Source: Mesorhabditis belari
Taxonomy: Eukaryota > Nematoda > Chromadorea > Rhabditida > Rhabditidae
Direction of reading: 5' to 3'
Assembly: GCA_958450365.1 (NCBI GenBank)
Contig: CAUEEP010000861.1
Coordinates: 248,001 to 312,000, forward strand
Length of the DNA stretch: 64,000 bases
The position numbers and the translations under genes are program-made. Below the pieces are notes generated by a model. That model was given only the letters and a program-made list of their open reading frames with translations, searched no databases and was not told the DNA's origin. Within the stretch, counting starts at the first letter, position 1. Each line of letters starts with the position of its first letter. Shown here piece after piece: positions 46,111-57,400 of the stretch.

Positions 46111-46879
46111 GTACTATGCGCTTTTATTTTAGCTTTGTAAAGTCATGGATTTAAAACCGAATAACTCTTCAATGTCTAGTCAGAAAAAAAGTCGACTTTC
46201 TTTATTTCCAATGAATTCATGAGAACAACATAACTCAAAATACTCATAATTTCCATTCCTTAATTTTATTTAGCACTTCTAGACATAATTTTATTTTATT
46301 TAGCCGAAAATTCTTTTCTTCTTAGCCACCTATTTTGCTATTCTCAATCCCATTAGAAATGAAATCAGAAATTCTTTTCAGAATCAAAGTTGAGCTCGTT
46401 TTGAACCCCTAACTCAATCGTCAAGCTTTTTAAAAATTCCTTGAACTCCAATTGATTCTAAAATTCAATTCTCTAGCAATCCATATCTTTATCAAACATA
46501 AAAACGCCGCTAAATGCGATTTGGGAGAATTTTTGTGGGGGGTGGAGTTTTTTTTGTGTGTGGGCTGAGGGTCGCGCGCGCAAAGTTGATACACAAAGAC
46601 TTTGAGAAAATGGGCGGAAAGAGATGATTTGTGCACACCTGGTTCCCACTTTCTTCTCTCTTTATTAGCCTTATCATCAACGATTTTCTTTCAGTCATTC
46701 AAATTCAAATTTATTTCGATCCTTTTTGCAGACCTGTTTACAGAAGAGTTCTGATTTTAAAGTGCTCCCTCTAAATGCTCTTCGGAGTTTATTTTGTGTA
46801 GACAGAAACACACCGTTTCTGGCGCACCGCATACTTTACTAGAGATGCACAAATATTGATTATCGCCTCTAGCCTAAGG
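46111..46879. other. Gene-free stretch
   Basis: It contains a GC-rich patch (46535-46640, GGGTCGCGCGCGCAAAG). No exon or RNA gene recognised. Confidence 0.4.
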
Positions 46880-47085
46880 ATAACAATCATTTTATTAAAA
46901 AAACCAGCTGGAAAACCAGCCGAAAAACCAGCCGAAAACCAGCCGAAAACCAGCCTAACGACGGGTTTTAGTTGGATATTTTGGGACTATAGTGTCTGTC
47001 GCCATGGCGCAGTCGGGGGCACGTTTATCTACGGCCCACCCGACCAGGTGTCTACGGCAGGGTTCAGCCCCGTGCCACTCAATTC
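46880..47085 (+). mobile_element. tRNA-like SINE copy (GGCGCAGTCGGGGGCACG family)
   Basis: AACCAGCCGAAAA repeats lead into CTAACGACGGGTTTTAG, CATGGCGCAGTCGGGGGC (A-box like) and GGGTTCAGCCCCGTGCCAC (B-box like). The same order and motifs occur at 61395-61545. Confidence 0.65.
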
Positions 47086-47480
47086 TAGATCGGCTTGATT
47101 ATAGATCGGCTTGATTCTAGATCGGCTTGATTCTAGATTGGCTTGATTATAGATCGGCTTGATTCTAGATCGGCTTGATTCTAGATTGGCTTGATTATAG
47201 ATCGGCTTGATTCTAGATCCGCTTGATTCTAGATCCGACGTCCGATCGGCTTGATTCTAGATCGGCTTGATTCTAGATCGGCTTGATTCTAGATTGGCTT
47301 GATTATAGATCGGCTTGATTCTAGATCCGCTTGATTCTAGATCCGACGTCCGATCGGCTTGATTCTAGATTGGCTTGATTATAGATAGGCTTGATTCTAG
47401 ATCGGCTTGATTCTAGATGATTCTAGATCCGACGTCCGATCTAGAATCAGTCTAGAGCGGACGGATTTCTAGATCGGACG
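47086..47480. repeat. Tandem ATTCTAGATCGGCTTG array, 16-bp unit, about 20 copies
   Basis: Copies of GATTCTAGATCGGCTT are interrupted three times by GATCCGACGTCCGATC. It ends with the CTAGAATCAGTCTAGA motif shared with 23.8 and 59.4 kb. Confidence 0.93.
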
Positions 47481-48507
47481 TAAAATCTATACTAGATATT
47501 CTGAATCCGAAAAAGTAGATCTCCAGTGTCACAGACAGACGAAATGGCTGAGAAAAATAGCCTCAAAGTTCATGATTTCTGAAAGGTTTTTTCGAATTTC
47601 TGGCCTACCATTTGTTAGTGTTAACAAAAAAACAAAGAAGTACATGGAAAGTACATTCACAAGTCCCACTTTTGAACTAACATACATCCACAAGTTTTCA
47701 AATGGTCAGCTTTCTATAACAACTCACTTAAAAGTCACTGTCACTCAAAAGAATCAAACCTAGCAGATCATTTTTAAACTATTCGTAAACTTCTTCTGAC
47801 TCTTTTTGGACTCACTTTTCGGATTTCTAATTGTTAGTAAGCTAAAGTCTAAAGTTGATTAGATTTTTTTCTCTTTTTCTCTCTTCTTTAACTTTCTATA
47901 GATTAAAAAAGAGAATAGTAAATGAATTCCACAGAAATCTATTACACAAGTTTCACACTTCAATAAGCGTTCCCTTGTCTTTAACATTATTCCCTTCGTT
48001 TATCCCTCACATTCTTGATGCCGTGGCCGAAAAGTCAGTGCCGAACCGGGACTCTCAAAGGTGTGCCCCATCCCCATTCTTCCCCTTTCCCCTTCCCCAT
48101 CCACTCCTGGGTGTGCCATCTTGATCTGTTTCTTCTTTTTTTTCTGTTTGATTCCCGTCTTTTTACAACAATTACCAGTTTCTTTTTGCTCTTATCCAAT
48201 CCCCTCCAATGTCATTGATTGATTTGATCCTTAAAAACTGTTCTCTTGATCTCGTTTTTGGATGACTAGTGTAAGTCTTTGTTTTATTTTTGAATAGGAA
48301 ATCATTCCAAAGCTAAGGATCTTTAATCATAAGCCTTTACTATGTATGGTTTTTTGTTTGTTTCACCTGAGGAGTTTGGCGTTTCAACAAATTAGGAAAA
48401 GGGTAGTTATCGATTATACTGCCCGTTTTTCAAATATACAAATAATGGGCCTTTTTGAAGTGTTTGTAATATTTTTTTATTTATAAGAATAACTAATAAT
48501 CAACTAC
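47481..48507. other. Gene-free stretch
   Basis: It contains a C-rich patch at 48055-48120. No exons or RNA genes recognised. Confidence 0.4.
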
Positions 48508-48885
48508 CGTATTGATTCTAATAAACGCCGCCACCCTCGACCAACTTTAGATGTCTCGCTCTCAGTCCCATCTTTAGATATTTTTATGTTTAATATGTCA
48601 AAAGATAGCCCTTAATGTCTTTTATCTTTTGGTATATTAAGCATAAAAATAGCTAAAAACTGAGCTGAGAACGAGACGTCTAAAGTTGATCGAGGGGGGT
48701 TTAGATGCCTTTGAGTTTAGACGTCTGATTCTCAGCTCAGTTTTGAGATATTTTTATGTTTAATGTACCAAAAGATAAAAGACACTAAGGGCTATCTTTC
48801 AACATATTAAACATAAAAATATCTCAAAATGGAACTGAGAACGTGGTGTCTAAAGTTGGTCGACGGGGACGGCGTTTATCAGTAC
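48508..48885. mobile_element. Nested palindromic element with ATTTTTATGTTTAATAT arms
   Basis: Four copies of a roughly 80-bp arm lie head to head and tail to tail (GTCTAAAGTTGRTCGA, TTTTTATGTTTAATRT, CCAAAAGATAAAAGACA). The outer ends AACGCCGCCACC and GGACGGCGTTTATC are inverted. Confidence 0.85.
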
Positions 48886-50080
48886 ATAAAAACGGCCAGT
48901 GTAATTGATAAGTACCAACAGAAGTTTGTTTTTTACTCGATTGTCCGTTAAAGTTAATACAGAATTGAACAAATTAAGGATTACAGTAATAAATGAAAAA
49001 TAATAACTACAAATAATAGAATATTCAGCTTATCCTGGTCAAAAAAGCAAGTTTGATTGACTGATAAGTCTTCAAGCCACTGTTTTTATTAAACTTACAC
49101 AAAGTAATCTTAAATCTTTCAACACCACTGATCCACTTTATCCTCTAAAATCAATGCGCACTAATTGTTTACCCAGCAATGCACTTAGGCAACTCAAAAA
49201 ATTTCATTTCTACATCGCGAACCATCCCTCTAATTGATCACTGACATCTATTTTAATAAAGAGATTTTCAAAGATAAGAATGATTTCAAGTCAAAGAGAA
49301 AAAAATCCTAAACAATGGCTAAACACTAAGCAAAAAATCTCAAAGCTCAAACTTCACTTGAAAATTTTTCTTTAGACACATTGTTTTCATTAGAACAAAG
49401 CCAAAAATGGCTTGAAGTATCATCCAATTTTTAAGTTCTAAGCTTCTAAATGAATCATTGATACCAAAAGCCTTAGAATCGTCACTTCCCGATCGTCAAG
49501 AGAAAAGATCGTCACTTCTTTTCACTCACTTCCGATCTTTTCAATTCTTTCAGCTTTTCAAAACTACAAATCCTCTTTAACCTCACCATTTTTTTGCTCC
49601 TTCAAGTTTTGCCGCTTTCCGCTTCTCTTTGCCAAGTTCTTGTGATGCGCGCTGAATCCGATTTTCGCTTTGGTGCCCTTTTTGAAGGAAAAGGAAAAGG
49701 GCAAAGAGGCTATACTCTCGCCTCATCACTTTTTGCATGTCGTGGACGACCAGCTTGGACGACCAAGCTTTTCCACCACTTGCAACGTGTTGGTCACATC
49801 ATCAAACGCTTTTTGCTAGCCTGCATCACTACATGGCTTTTTCTTTAGTGGAAACATTTCCAGAAGGGATTTGGATTTAGAAAATTTTAAAGATTTAGCT
49901 TTTAAAGTTTTTGGTATCAATCAATGATTAAAGATTAAGAATTGGATGATTCTTTGATCCATTTTTGATCGAGATTAGATATCGTATAGCTTCTACACTT
50001 TTCTACTTGACTTTTGCTCCAGTTTTGATCGAAGGACATAGCTTTCAATGCCCGTTCTAGCTACAACTTTAGCTGTAAGT
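48886..50080. other. Gene-free stretch
   Basis: A less AT-rich patch at 49610-49830 has an open plus frame that was not accepted as a gene. Otherwise AT-rich and unassigned. Confidence 0.4.
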
Positions 50081-50084
50081 TGTC

Positions 50085-50580
50085 TTCCTTCTCTTTCTTC
50101 CTTTCTCTTTTCCTTTGTATTTCCTCTTTCTTCTCTGAGAAGAAGATACCGGATAGCTCATATTCTTCTTCCTTTCTTTCTTTCTTTCTTCCTCTCTTTC
50201 TTTCTTTCTTTCTTCCTTTCTTCCTTTCTTCCCCCCTTGTCTTTCCCTATTTCTCTTCCTCAAGTGTTGTTTTCTGATTGCACATACCGATTAAATTGCA
50301 CAACAACTCCGAAATCGAGGCATCCCCATACCTCAGAGGTCCCCATACCAGATTATGTGTTAAATTAGTGCATTTTTAGGTATAGGGATACCTCCGAGGA
50401 ATCCCCATACCTCCTATCCTGATACCTGGTATCCCCATACCTCCTATCCTGATACCTGGTATCCCCATACCTCCTATCCTGATACCTGGTATCCCCATAG
50501 TTAAGGTACCGGATAGCTCAGTGGTTTGACCGGAAAGCAAAGAAGTTAAGAGTTCAATTCCCTTTCCGGAAATCTTTCTT
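50085..50580 (+). mobile_element. SINE-like elements with pyrimidine head, (TTTC)n and a 30-bp tandem repeat
   Basis: A pyrimidine head (TTGTATTTCCTCTTTCTTCT) ends in GATACCGGATAGCTCA (50146), which is broken by (TTTC)n. A 30-bp unit (GGTATCCCCATACCTCCTAT) is repeated about three times at 50401-50500. A fuller copy, ACCGGATAGCTCAGTGGTTT then GAGTTCAATTCCCTTTCCGG, follows at 50505-50575. The acceptor-like ends CCGGATA/TTTCCGG pair at six of seven positions. Confidence 0.75.
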
Positions 50581-53529
50581 TCCCATTCCTTCCTCTATTA
50601 CTGCCATAGTTTAATATCGACCTTTTTTAGTGATAATTTAATCCCTAGTTTCTCTACCTATCTATAGTTTTTTCCATAATATAGTTTAATATTTATCTAG
50701 AAAGAACTGGCTAAGTCGTGAAATTCCTATTCACTCAATCGGTGATATACTGGATTTTAATCGGAATTTTTTGACCAAAAACTGTTTACATTATTGTCCA
50801 ATCCTTTACACTCATTTTCCATTGTCCAGTTCTTTGGCTAATCCTCCTCGTACACACATTTCCCGCGAAAAAATACAAGTGCTTTGCCTAATTTGTTTTC
50901 CACCCAAACAAAGGGATCCGCTTGGCTGAGGGGAAAGGAGTAGTGGTCAAAACGGAGTACTCTGGAGTAGTTTTTCACTATGATTTTGGTTTCAACCAAT
51001 TGATAATGGCAGATTTTAGTGCCATAACCAATATTACCCAATTTTCATCCAAAAAATAGTACTTTAGCAAAGCGAAAATTGACATACGCTTTACCCTTTT
51101 GTGATTTGTTTTTGAACGCCAATAAATGGCATTATTGAAAACATATCTATGAAATCAAAAAAAATGCTTTGTCCCCCTTGAAATGTTTGTCCCTTTTACC
51201 GCCGTTTTTTTTCTGCAATTTAAATCACATCATTCAAGCGAACAGAGAGCTCGTAAACCAAATAAACACCCCCAATTCTCCCTCCCAGTCCACCCCCACC
51301 GGAAATGCTTGTGATTTTTGAATATTGCCTTCAAAACCCTTCAAAATCTTCAAAATAAGGTTATTTTGAAAGTTTAAAGTTTGGATGTTGATGATCATGA
51401 ACTTTTCGATTCCTAATTTCTTGATTCTAGATTCCTCATTTCTAGATCCCAGTTTAAGAGCTAAACTAGACCTTTTGCTTTACCAGTTTTGATTCTTTCC
51501 ATCTTCCAAGCTTTTAGCTTTAATTTTGAAATTTCATTTAAAAGAAAGGCTTCAAGTTTCAAAAAAAGGCTTTAATTCAAATGTGTTCTTAACTTTCTCC
51601 TACCTGCTGGACTTTCATAGGGAAATTGGTGTACTATTAGAGCAAAACCCAAAGCCGGAATCGAACCCACCAGGTAGAGCCAGTTTTAGAGACGAAAGCG
51701 CTCACCATAACACTAGAAAGCTGAGTAAACTATCCCCCCGAAAAAAACGCATATGAAAATCCTTTACGAAGATTTCGTGACTTTTAAGTCTTGTCTCGGA
51801 TTACAGAACCTAGTGTCGGAATCCGATCCGAACATAACGTCGGAGTCTGTAAGACTGTAAGAGTGACTGTAAGGGTAAGGATTTTCAATCAAAATCGTGT
51901 AACTTTGAATAGCGACTGTGCCTAGCCAGACCTTTCACTAGATTTTCACTGCCAAAGTCACCGAGCAAATCATTTCAAAGTCCTCAAGTCAAATGCGTTC
52001 TTAACATTTCTAGTGTGCGTTATGCTCGTAAACGACGCTTACTCTTTCTAGTGCAATTCGCAGTAAATTTCATTTTTTCATTTACATTACATAGCCAAAT
52101 AGTGCAGTCAGTAGTGGGATTGATATCGCTAAAAAGGGATTTTTAGTCGCGCACTTCTTTCGCTTTTTCTCGCCTCTCTTCCGGGGAAAGCTAGAGCCGA
52201 TTTTGTCAAGTGAACACCCACTTTTTCTTCTTTTCCCTTCTTTTTGGCCTTTTCCATTTTCAAAGCATTACTTCTCCTTTCCCCCCTTGAGAATCTCTTT
52301 ACGAATGCAAATCGAGGATGCCTGTTTTTCGTTGAGATTACTCCTGATCTTCGCCATTCTATAAACTTCTTGACTTCCTGATTTGGTGAATGGATTTTGG
52401 AGAATCCGCAGCTCTGAGATTGAAGGGGAAAATCCTCATCTCTGAGATTGAAATTTAGTTGGCAAGGATTTTTGCGAGTTTTTTATTTTCTTGGGTTTGA
52501 AAAGTTGATTTTCACGACTCAAGCTTTGACTCCATTTTTCTATTCTTATCAAGAAGCTTGATCTATAGCTTAGCTGTTTCTAATCTAAGTGTTTAAAAAA
52601 GGTTTTGATTATGTGAAAGGGCAGTTTCCTAAAATTTTGAGTTGGACAAGGATTTGTAGCTTTTAACCATTCCAGCAAGCTTTTTTTCTTTAAAAATTAT
52701 GATCCAAGAATCTAAGAATTCAAAAAGGTTCTGATTCTGTTCAACAAATGTATGAATTTGATCAAATTGTTAATCAAACAATCAATCAGTAAGCAAAGAA
52801 TCTGAACTAGAGTCAGATTCCAAGGCTTTTTCGATTTTTTTAAGCTAATCCGATTCACTCTTCTCATTTTTGAAAGTAATGCGAAGATTAGTCAAACTTT
52901 TTACGCAATCCTAATGTTTTTAAAGTTTACTAACTTCGCCTTTCACTCCAACAAATCCATTTCAAGAAATACAAGTCAAATCTAAAGTTAAATCTAGAAA
53001 TACAAGTCAAATCTAAAGCTAAACCCTTCTCTAAACCCCCTCCAATAACTAATGGCAACTTTTTTCTTCTAATTCCCAATTCTCATTCCTGCTCCTCGGA
53101 AAAGCTACATTTCTTATCGAGTTTTCAGAAAAACTCTCTCTCTTGCTCATCATTTTCTTCTCTTTTCTCTTTTTCACACTTCCTCATTGCTCGATGATGG
53201 TGGGGGAGTGATGAATTTTCAATGATCACTTGCCTTTTTTAAACCCTCAAATATTCACTCCTCATTTCGAGTATTTCAATCATTTTCCTCCAGTTCCGGA
53301 CACTTTTTGAAAAATCATCAAGATTCTGAGACTTTTTCGAAATCAAAACAAAGTCAAAGCCCTTGAAGACATCATTGAACTCTTTAAATCAATATCGCAA
53401 GCTCTGTATACCAAAGAAATTTTGTACTGTCTTGTAAATTACGATTTTCAAAGTTGAAAAGTCCAGCTCTTGTGTTCAGAATTGTATTTTAATGGCCTAA
53501 CTAGGGAACGGTCAAATTTCATCATCGCC
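50581..53529. other. Gene-free stretch with one tRNA-like relic
   Basis: Minus-strand 51722-51650 resembles a tRNA (TAGTGTTATGGTGAGCG, GGTGGGTTCGATTCC) without a proper anticodon arm. A 67-codon minus-strand frame at 51041-50838 (ending FFRGKCVYEED) looks mildly protein-like but has no partners. Pyrimidine tracts occur at 52180-52290 and 53130-53180. Confidence 0.45.
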
Positions 53530-53896
53530 AATCCGATAAACCAATTCCAATCCAATCCACTCCGATCCAATCAATTTCAATCCACTCCATTCCAATCCTA
53601 TTCAATCCAATCCATTCCAATCCATTCCAATCCAATCCATTCCAATCCATTCCGATCCATTCCAATCCAATCCATTCCAATCCAATCCAATCCATTCCAA
53701 TCCAATCCAATCCATTCCAATCAATTCCAATCCATTCCAATCCAATCCATTCCAATCCATTCCGATCCAATCCTATTCAATCCAATCCATTCCAATCCAT
53801 TCCAATCCAATCCATTCCAATCCAATCCAATCCAATCCATTCCAATCAATTCCAATCCAATCCAATCCAATCCATTCCAATCGATTCCAAACCAAT
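53530..53896. repeat. Pentameric satellite (CCATT/CCAAT)n
   Basis: About 365 bp of alternating TCCAATCCATTCCAATCCAA. The pentamer ATTCC recalls the GGAAT satellites of other animals. Both strands are open because the unit has no stop codon, so the apparent proteins are not real. Confidence 0.95.
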
Positions 53897-54044
53897 ATGG
53901 ATTTCTCTAGTCAAGCCCGGGCAACACGATGACGTTTTTAGTTTTTGCTTAAACACTCTAGATTTTTGTAAAAACGCAAAAGAAATTTGACTCCCTAATG
54001 CACTAAACGAGGATAAAATGGCCGCCATCATCAAGGAAAATTAG

Positions 54045-54120
54045 TGAATCCGTGGTGCAGTGGTAGTGTCGCCATTTCCCTTTTTTAGCACTCAAGTTCG
54101 ACTCCTCCTTGGATAAACTG
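54045..54120 (+). repeat. tRNA-like relic
   Basis: GAATCCGTGGTGCAGTGGTA (A-box) and CAAGTTCGACTCC (B-box) are spaced as in a tRNA, but the T and anticodon stems do not pair. Confidence 0.5.
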
Positions 54121-54495
54121 TTTGCGTTTTTTTTTGTTTTAATGTTTTGAATAGCTTTAGGATCTTCTCTTCTCGTATTTCTTTCTAAACTTTATTACCG
54201 ATTGGTGAGAAACTTTGGGCCAAAATAGAAATAACAAGATCTAGAGTCTGAAAAGCGTAAATTATCTGTTTGAAAGTTTCTGTAGTTTCAAATCAGTTTT
54301 AAAGTTTTCAATTCAACTTTCTCTTTTCATCATCTCTTTTTTTGGCTTCACATTTTTGCTTTTTTAACCATCCTCTCATTGTTACATCATCAAGTTACCT
54401 ATTTACTTCTTGAATTCGAGAATTGTCCTCTCATTGTTCTCCCTCAGAGGACGTCTCATTGTTCTCACTCATTTCCAAAATTAGGCATTGTGGTG

Positions 54496-57400
54496 ATGAT
54501 TGCACTGGCGGGTCCGGCTCGTCCGGCCGTTCTCCATCCGCCACCCGATGCCGTTTCCATGGATTGCACGTCGATTCTTGGTGCTCGAAAAGTCTGTGTT
54601 GCTACCGTAGTTGATCAAGATGGCGAGCCGATAAACCCATCTCGAGGAATTCGATCACGAAATCATCGTAAACAACCGAAATCTTTCGGCAAATTTCTCC
54701 AATCTTTTATGCAACGCGTCGTCTCGGCCGATAAACGAAAGTCGGCTAAGATTTTAAATGATGATGTGAGTTTGATTGTTGAAGTTGAAGTGTGCAAAAG
54801 TGTACAAAAGTTGTCAAAACTTTGCACTTTATATTAGTTTTGTTTAAGCCTTTTACCTAATTCTAATGAATCAGCCAAAAGCCATTGTAAAAGAAGCTTA
54901 TTACCATTGTAAAAGAGGCTTATGTCATTGTAAAAGAAGCTTATTGCTATTCTCAAAAAGCTTTCGAACTCCAAGATCTCTGCACCACTTCACTAACTCT
55001 CGATAAACACCAAAAATTTGAGCGGTGAAAAGCATTTTGAAATCGAATCCCTCAAGCGTTGAAAAGAATCCCGAAAATAGAAAACATTTGAAATTTTTAG
55101 CAGTCAGTGCCGGCACCACAGCCCATCCAGACGACGTCAACAAACAGCCCGGCTGGGTGAGTCCTCTTTTGAGCTCTTTTGTGCCTTTAGTGGCTTTGAG
55201 TTCTTTGCCGCTTTTGACTAACTAAAAGACCTTTCAACGATCCCCAAAAAGACCAGACTCTCGTATTTTTATTTACGAATAGAAGAGGGTTTAGGGATCA
55301 GTTGCTTAGAATCGTTATCTATGTGACGTCCGATTTCGGAAATGCGACTGAATTCGAATAGGCGTCCGAATCTGATCTAAGGGGTTTTTGAAAGACAACT
55401 GACTTGATGCCAAAATAAAAAATGTGCAAAATATATGAATTTTATATTGTAAAACAAGTTTCAGCTCGTTTGGTTTGGTAGAAAATTTTTTATGGGGGTC
55501 CAAATTTAAAAAGTTCAGGTCCTACCTTAAAATGGCTATAAAAAATTTACCTCTAAACCAAAATAGCTGTACAATGGCTTGTTTTAAAGGAAATTTTACG
55601 TAGATTCTTAAAGTGAAGCTACATCGAACATTTATTGGAGTACTTTCCCATTATACTCCCACAGCATCAATTCCATTATACTCCCACAGCATCAATTCCA
55701 TTATACTCCCACAGCATCAATTCCATTATACCCCCACAGCATCCATCAATTCCATTATACCCTATAATTGAAAGTAAATGATAAAAATCATTTTCAAAAT
55801 GAATTTGGTCTTTGAACTGAGGTTTTTTTGATGAAGTTTCTAGGATTATTAGCCAAATGGTAGCCTTAATTTGGGCTTTGATTCACTAGTCAATTTTGGA
55901 GATAATGGAGAAACTATTCTCTGAAATTCGATAATAAATGTAGCTTTTTAAGGAACAAGAAAACAAGAACAAGAAAGATTGGAAGCTAAAAGAGTTGACT
56001 AAAAGAGAAAGAAATTGATTTGTTACTTGATGAACAATGAACAATGATAAACAATTGATGAACAAACAACGATGAATTTCAGAAATGTTCCCAGTCGACT
56101 GCAGTTCAACCATGCTGGACAAAAGAGGTAAAAACCTTATAAATAAGGCTATAAAGATTCAAAAAGAATCCTCATCAAATTGCGCTTAAGAAAAGTTAAA
56201 TTTGTTTTGTACAACCTGTAAGAACATAGGGAAAAATTGCGTCAAAGTTGGCCGACTTACCTGTAGAAGTCGATCAACTTTGACGGTTTATAACTCGAGG
56301 TACATGCATTGAATCGACTTGTGGTTGATTTTAAAAGAATCCTCATCAAATTTGACTAAAAAAAGTAGAATTTGTTTGGTATACTCATGTATAAGAACAT
56401 AGGGAAAAATTGCGTCAAAGTTGACCGACTTACCTGTAGAAGTCGATCAACTTTGACGCAATTTTTCTCTATCTTCTTAGAGGTGAGTGTACTAAATAAA
56501 TTCTACTTTTCTTAAGCCAATTTTGATGAAAATTCTTTCAAGACCAACCACAAGTCGATCCGTTCCCTGGAAGTGGAGATAAAGAGTAAAATAGAAAGCG
56601 GTTAATAACTCGAGGTACAGGCATTGGATCGACTTGTGGTTGATTTTAAAAGAATCCTCATCAAATTTGACTAGAGAAAAGTGCTATTTATTTTTTTATA
56701 CTCACCTGTAAGTATAAAAATAATATTTCAATATTTTAGCTCTTTTACTTTGCAATCTTTGTTTGAAAGACTCTAGTTAGAGCAAAAAAAATGTATGTTT
56801 AGCTACATCATAAACATTTTAATTGCCTCTTCTCAGCGGTTTAGCTCAAAAAAAACCATCAAAATCCTGAATGACGAAAAGAATCGAAATTAAAAATGTA
56901 AAACTTGAAGATTTCTAATAAAAAAATGTTATAGTGTCTCACCAAATGCTCCAGCGATTTCGACCCAGCAAAAGACGAATGTTCAAGCCATCAATAAGCC
57001 GAGAGTGGGTTTTATTTGTCTTTTATTTAATCATATTGAATCATATAGAATCATATAGAATCATATTGAATTTATAGAGTTTAATACTGAGAGAATTTAG
57101 ATAATTAATCGATAATTAATCGATAATTAATCGATAATTAATCGATAATTAATCGATAATTAAGTCTTTTTCCTTTTAATCATTATGTTTTTGTTTAGAA
57201 TGAACCAAGTTTTACGAACCAACCGCCGATCAATGGAAAGCCGCCGATTGACTCGATGAGCAGCTCGATTTATGAGGTTTTTCTTTGAGTGATTGATTTT
57301 CTCTTTTCCTGGATAAGTTTTCGAAAAGATTTTCTGCATTTTCTAAGCTGTTAAAGAGCTTGAGATATTGCTTTCACTATGCTATTCATAAGCCTGTGCG

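Noticed and set aside
50048..50368. Open frames in the 50.05-50.37 kb pyrimidine tract
   Set aside because: Low-complexity Phe/Ser/Leu peptides from (TTTC)n; no splice signals.
50838..51041. 67-codon minus-strand frame ending FFRGKCVYEED
   Set aside because: Mildly protein-like, but no start context, splice site or family match; noted within the gap entry only.
53470..53910. 146-codon open frame on the plus strand and an 82-codon one on the minus strand
   Set aside because: Both are produced by the stop-free (CCATT/CCAAT)n satellite.
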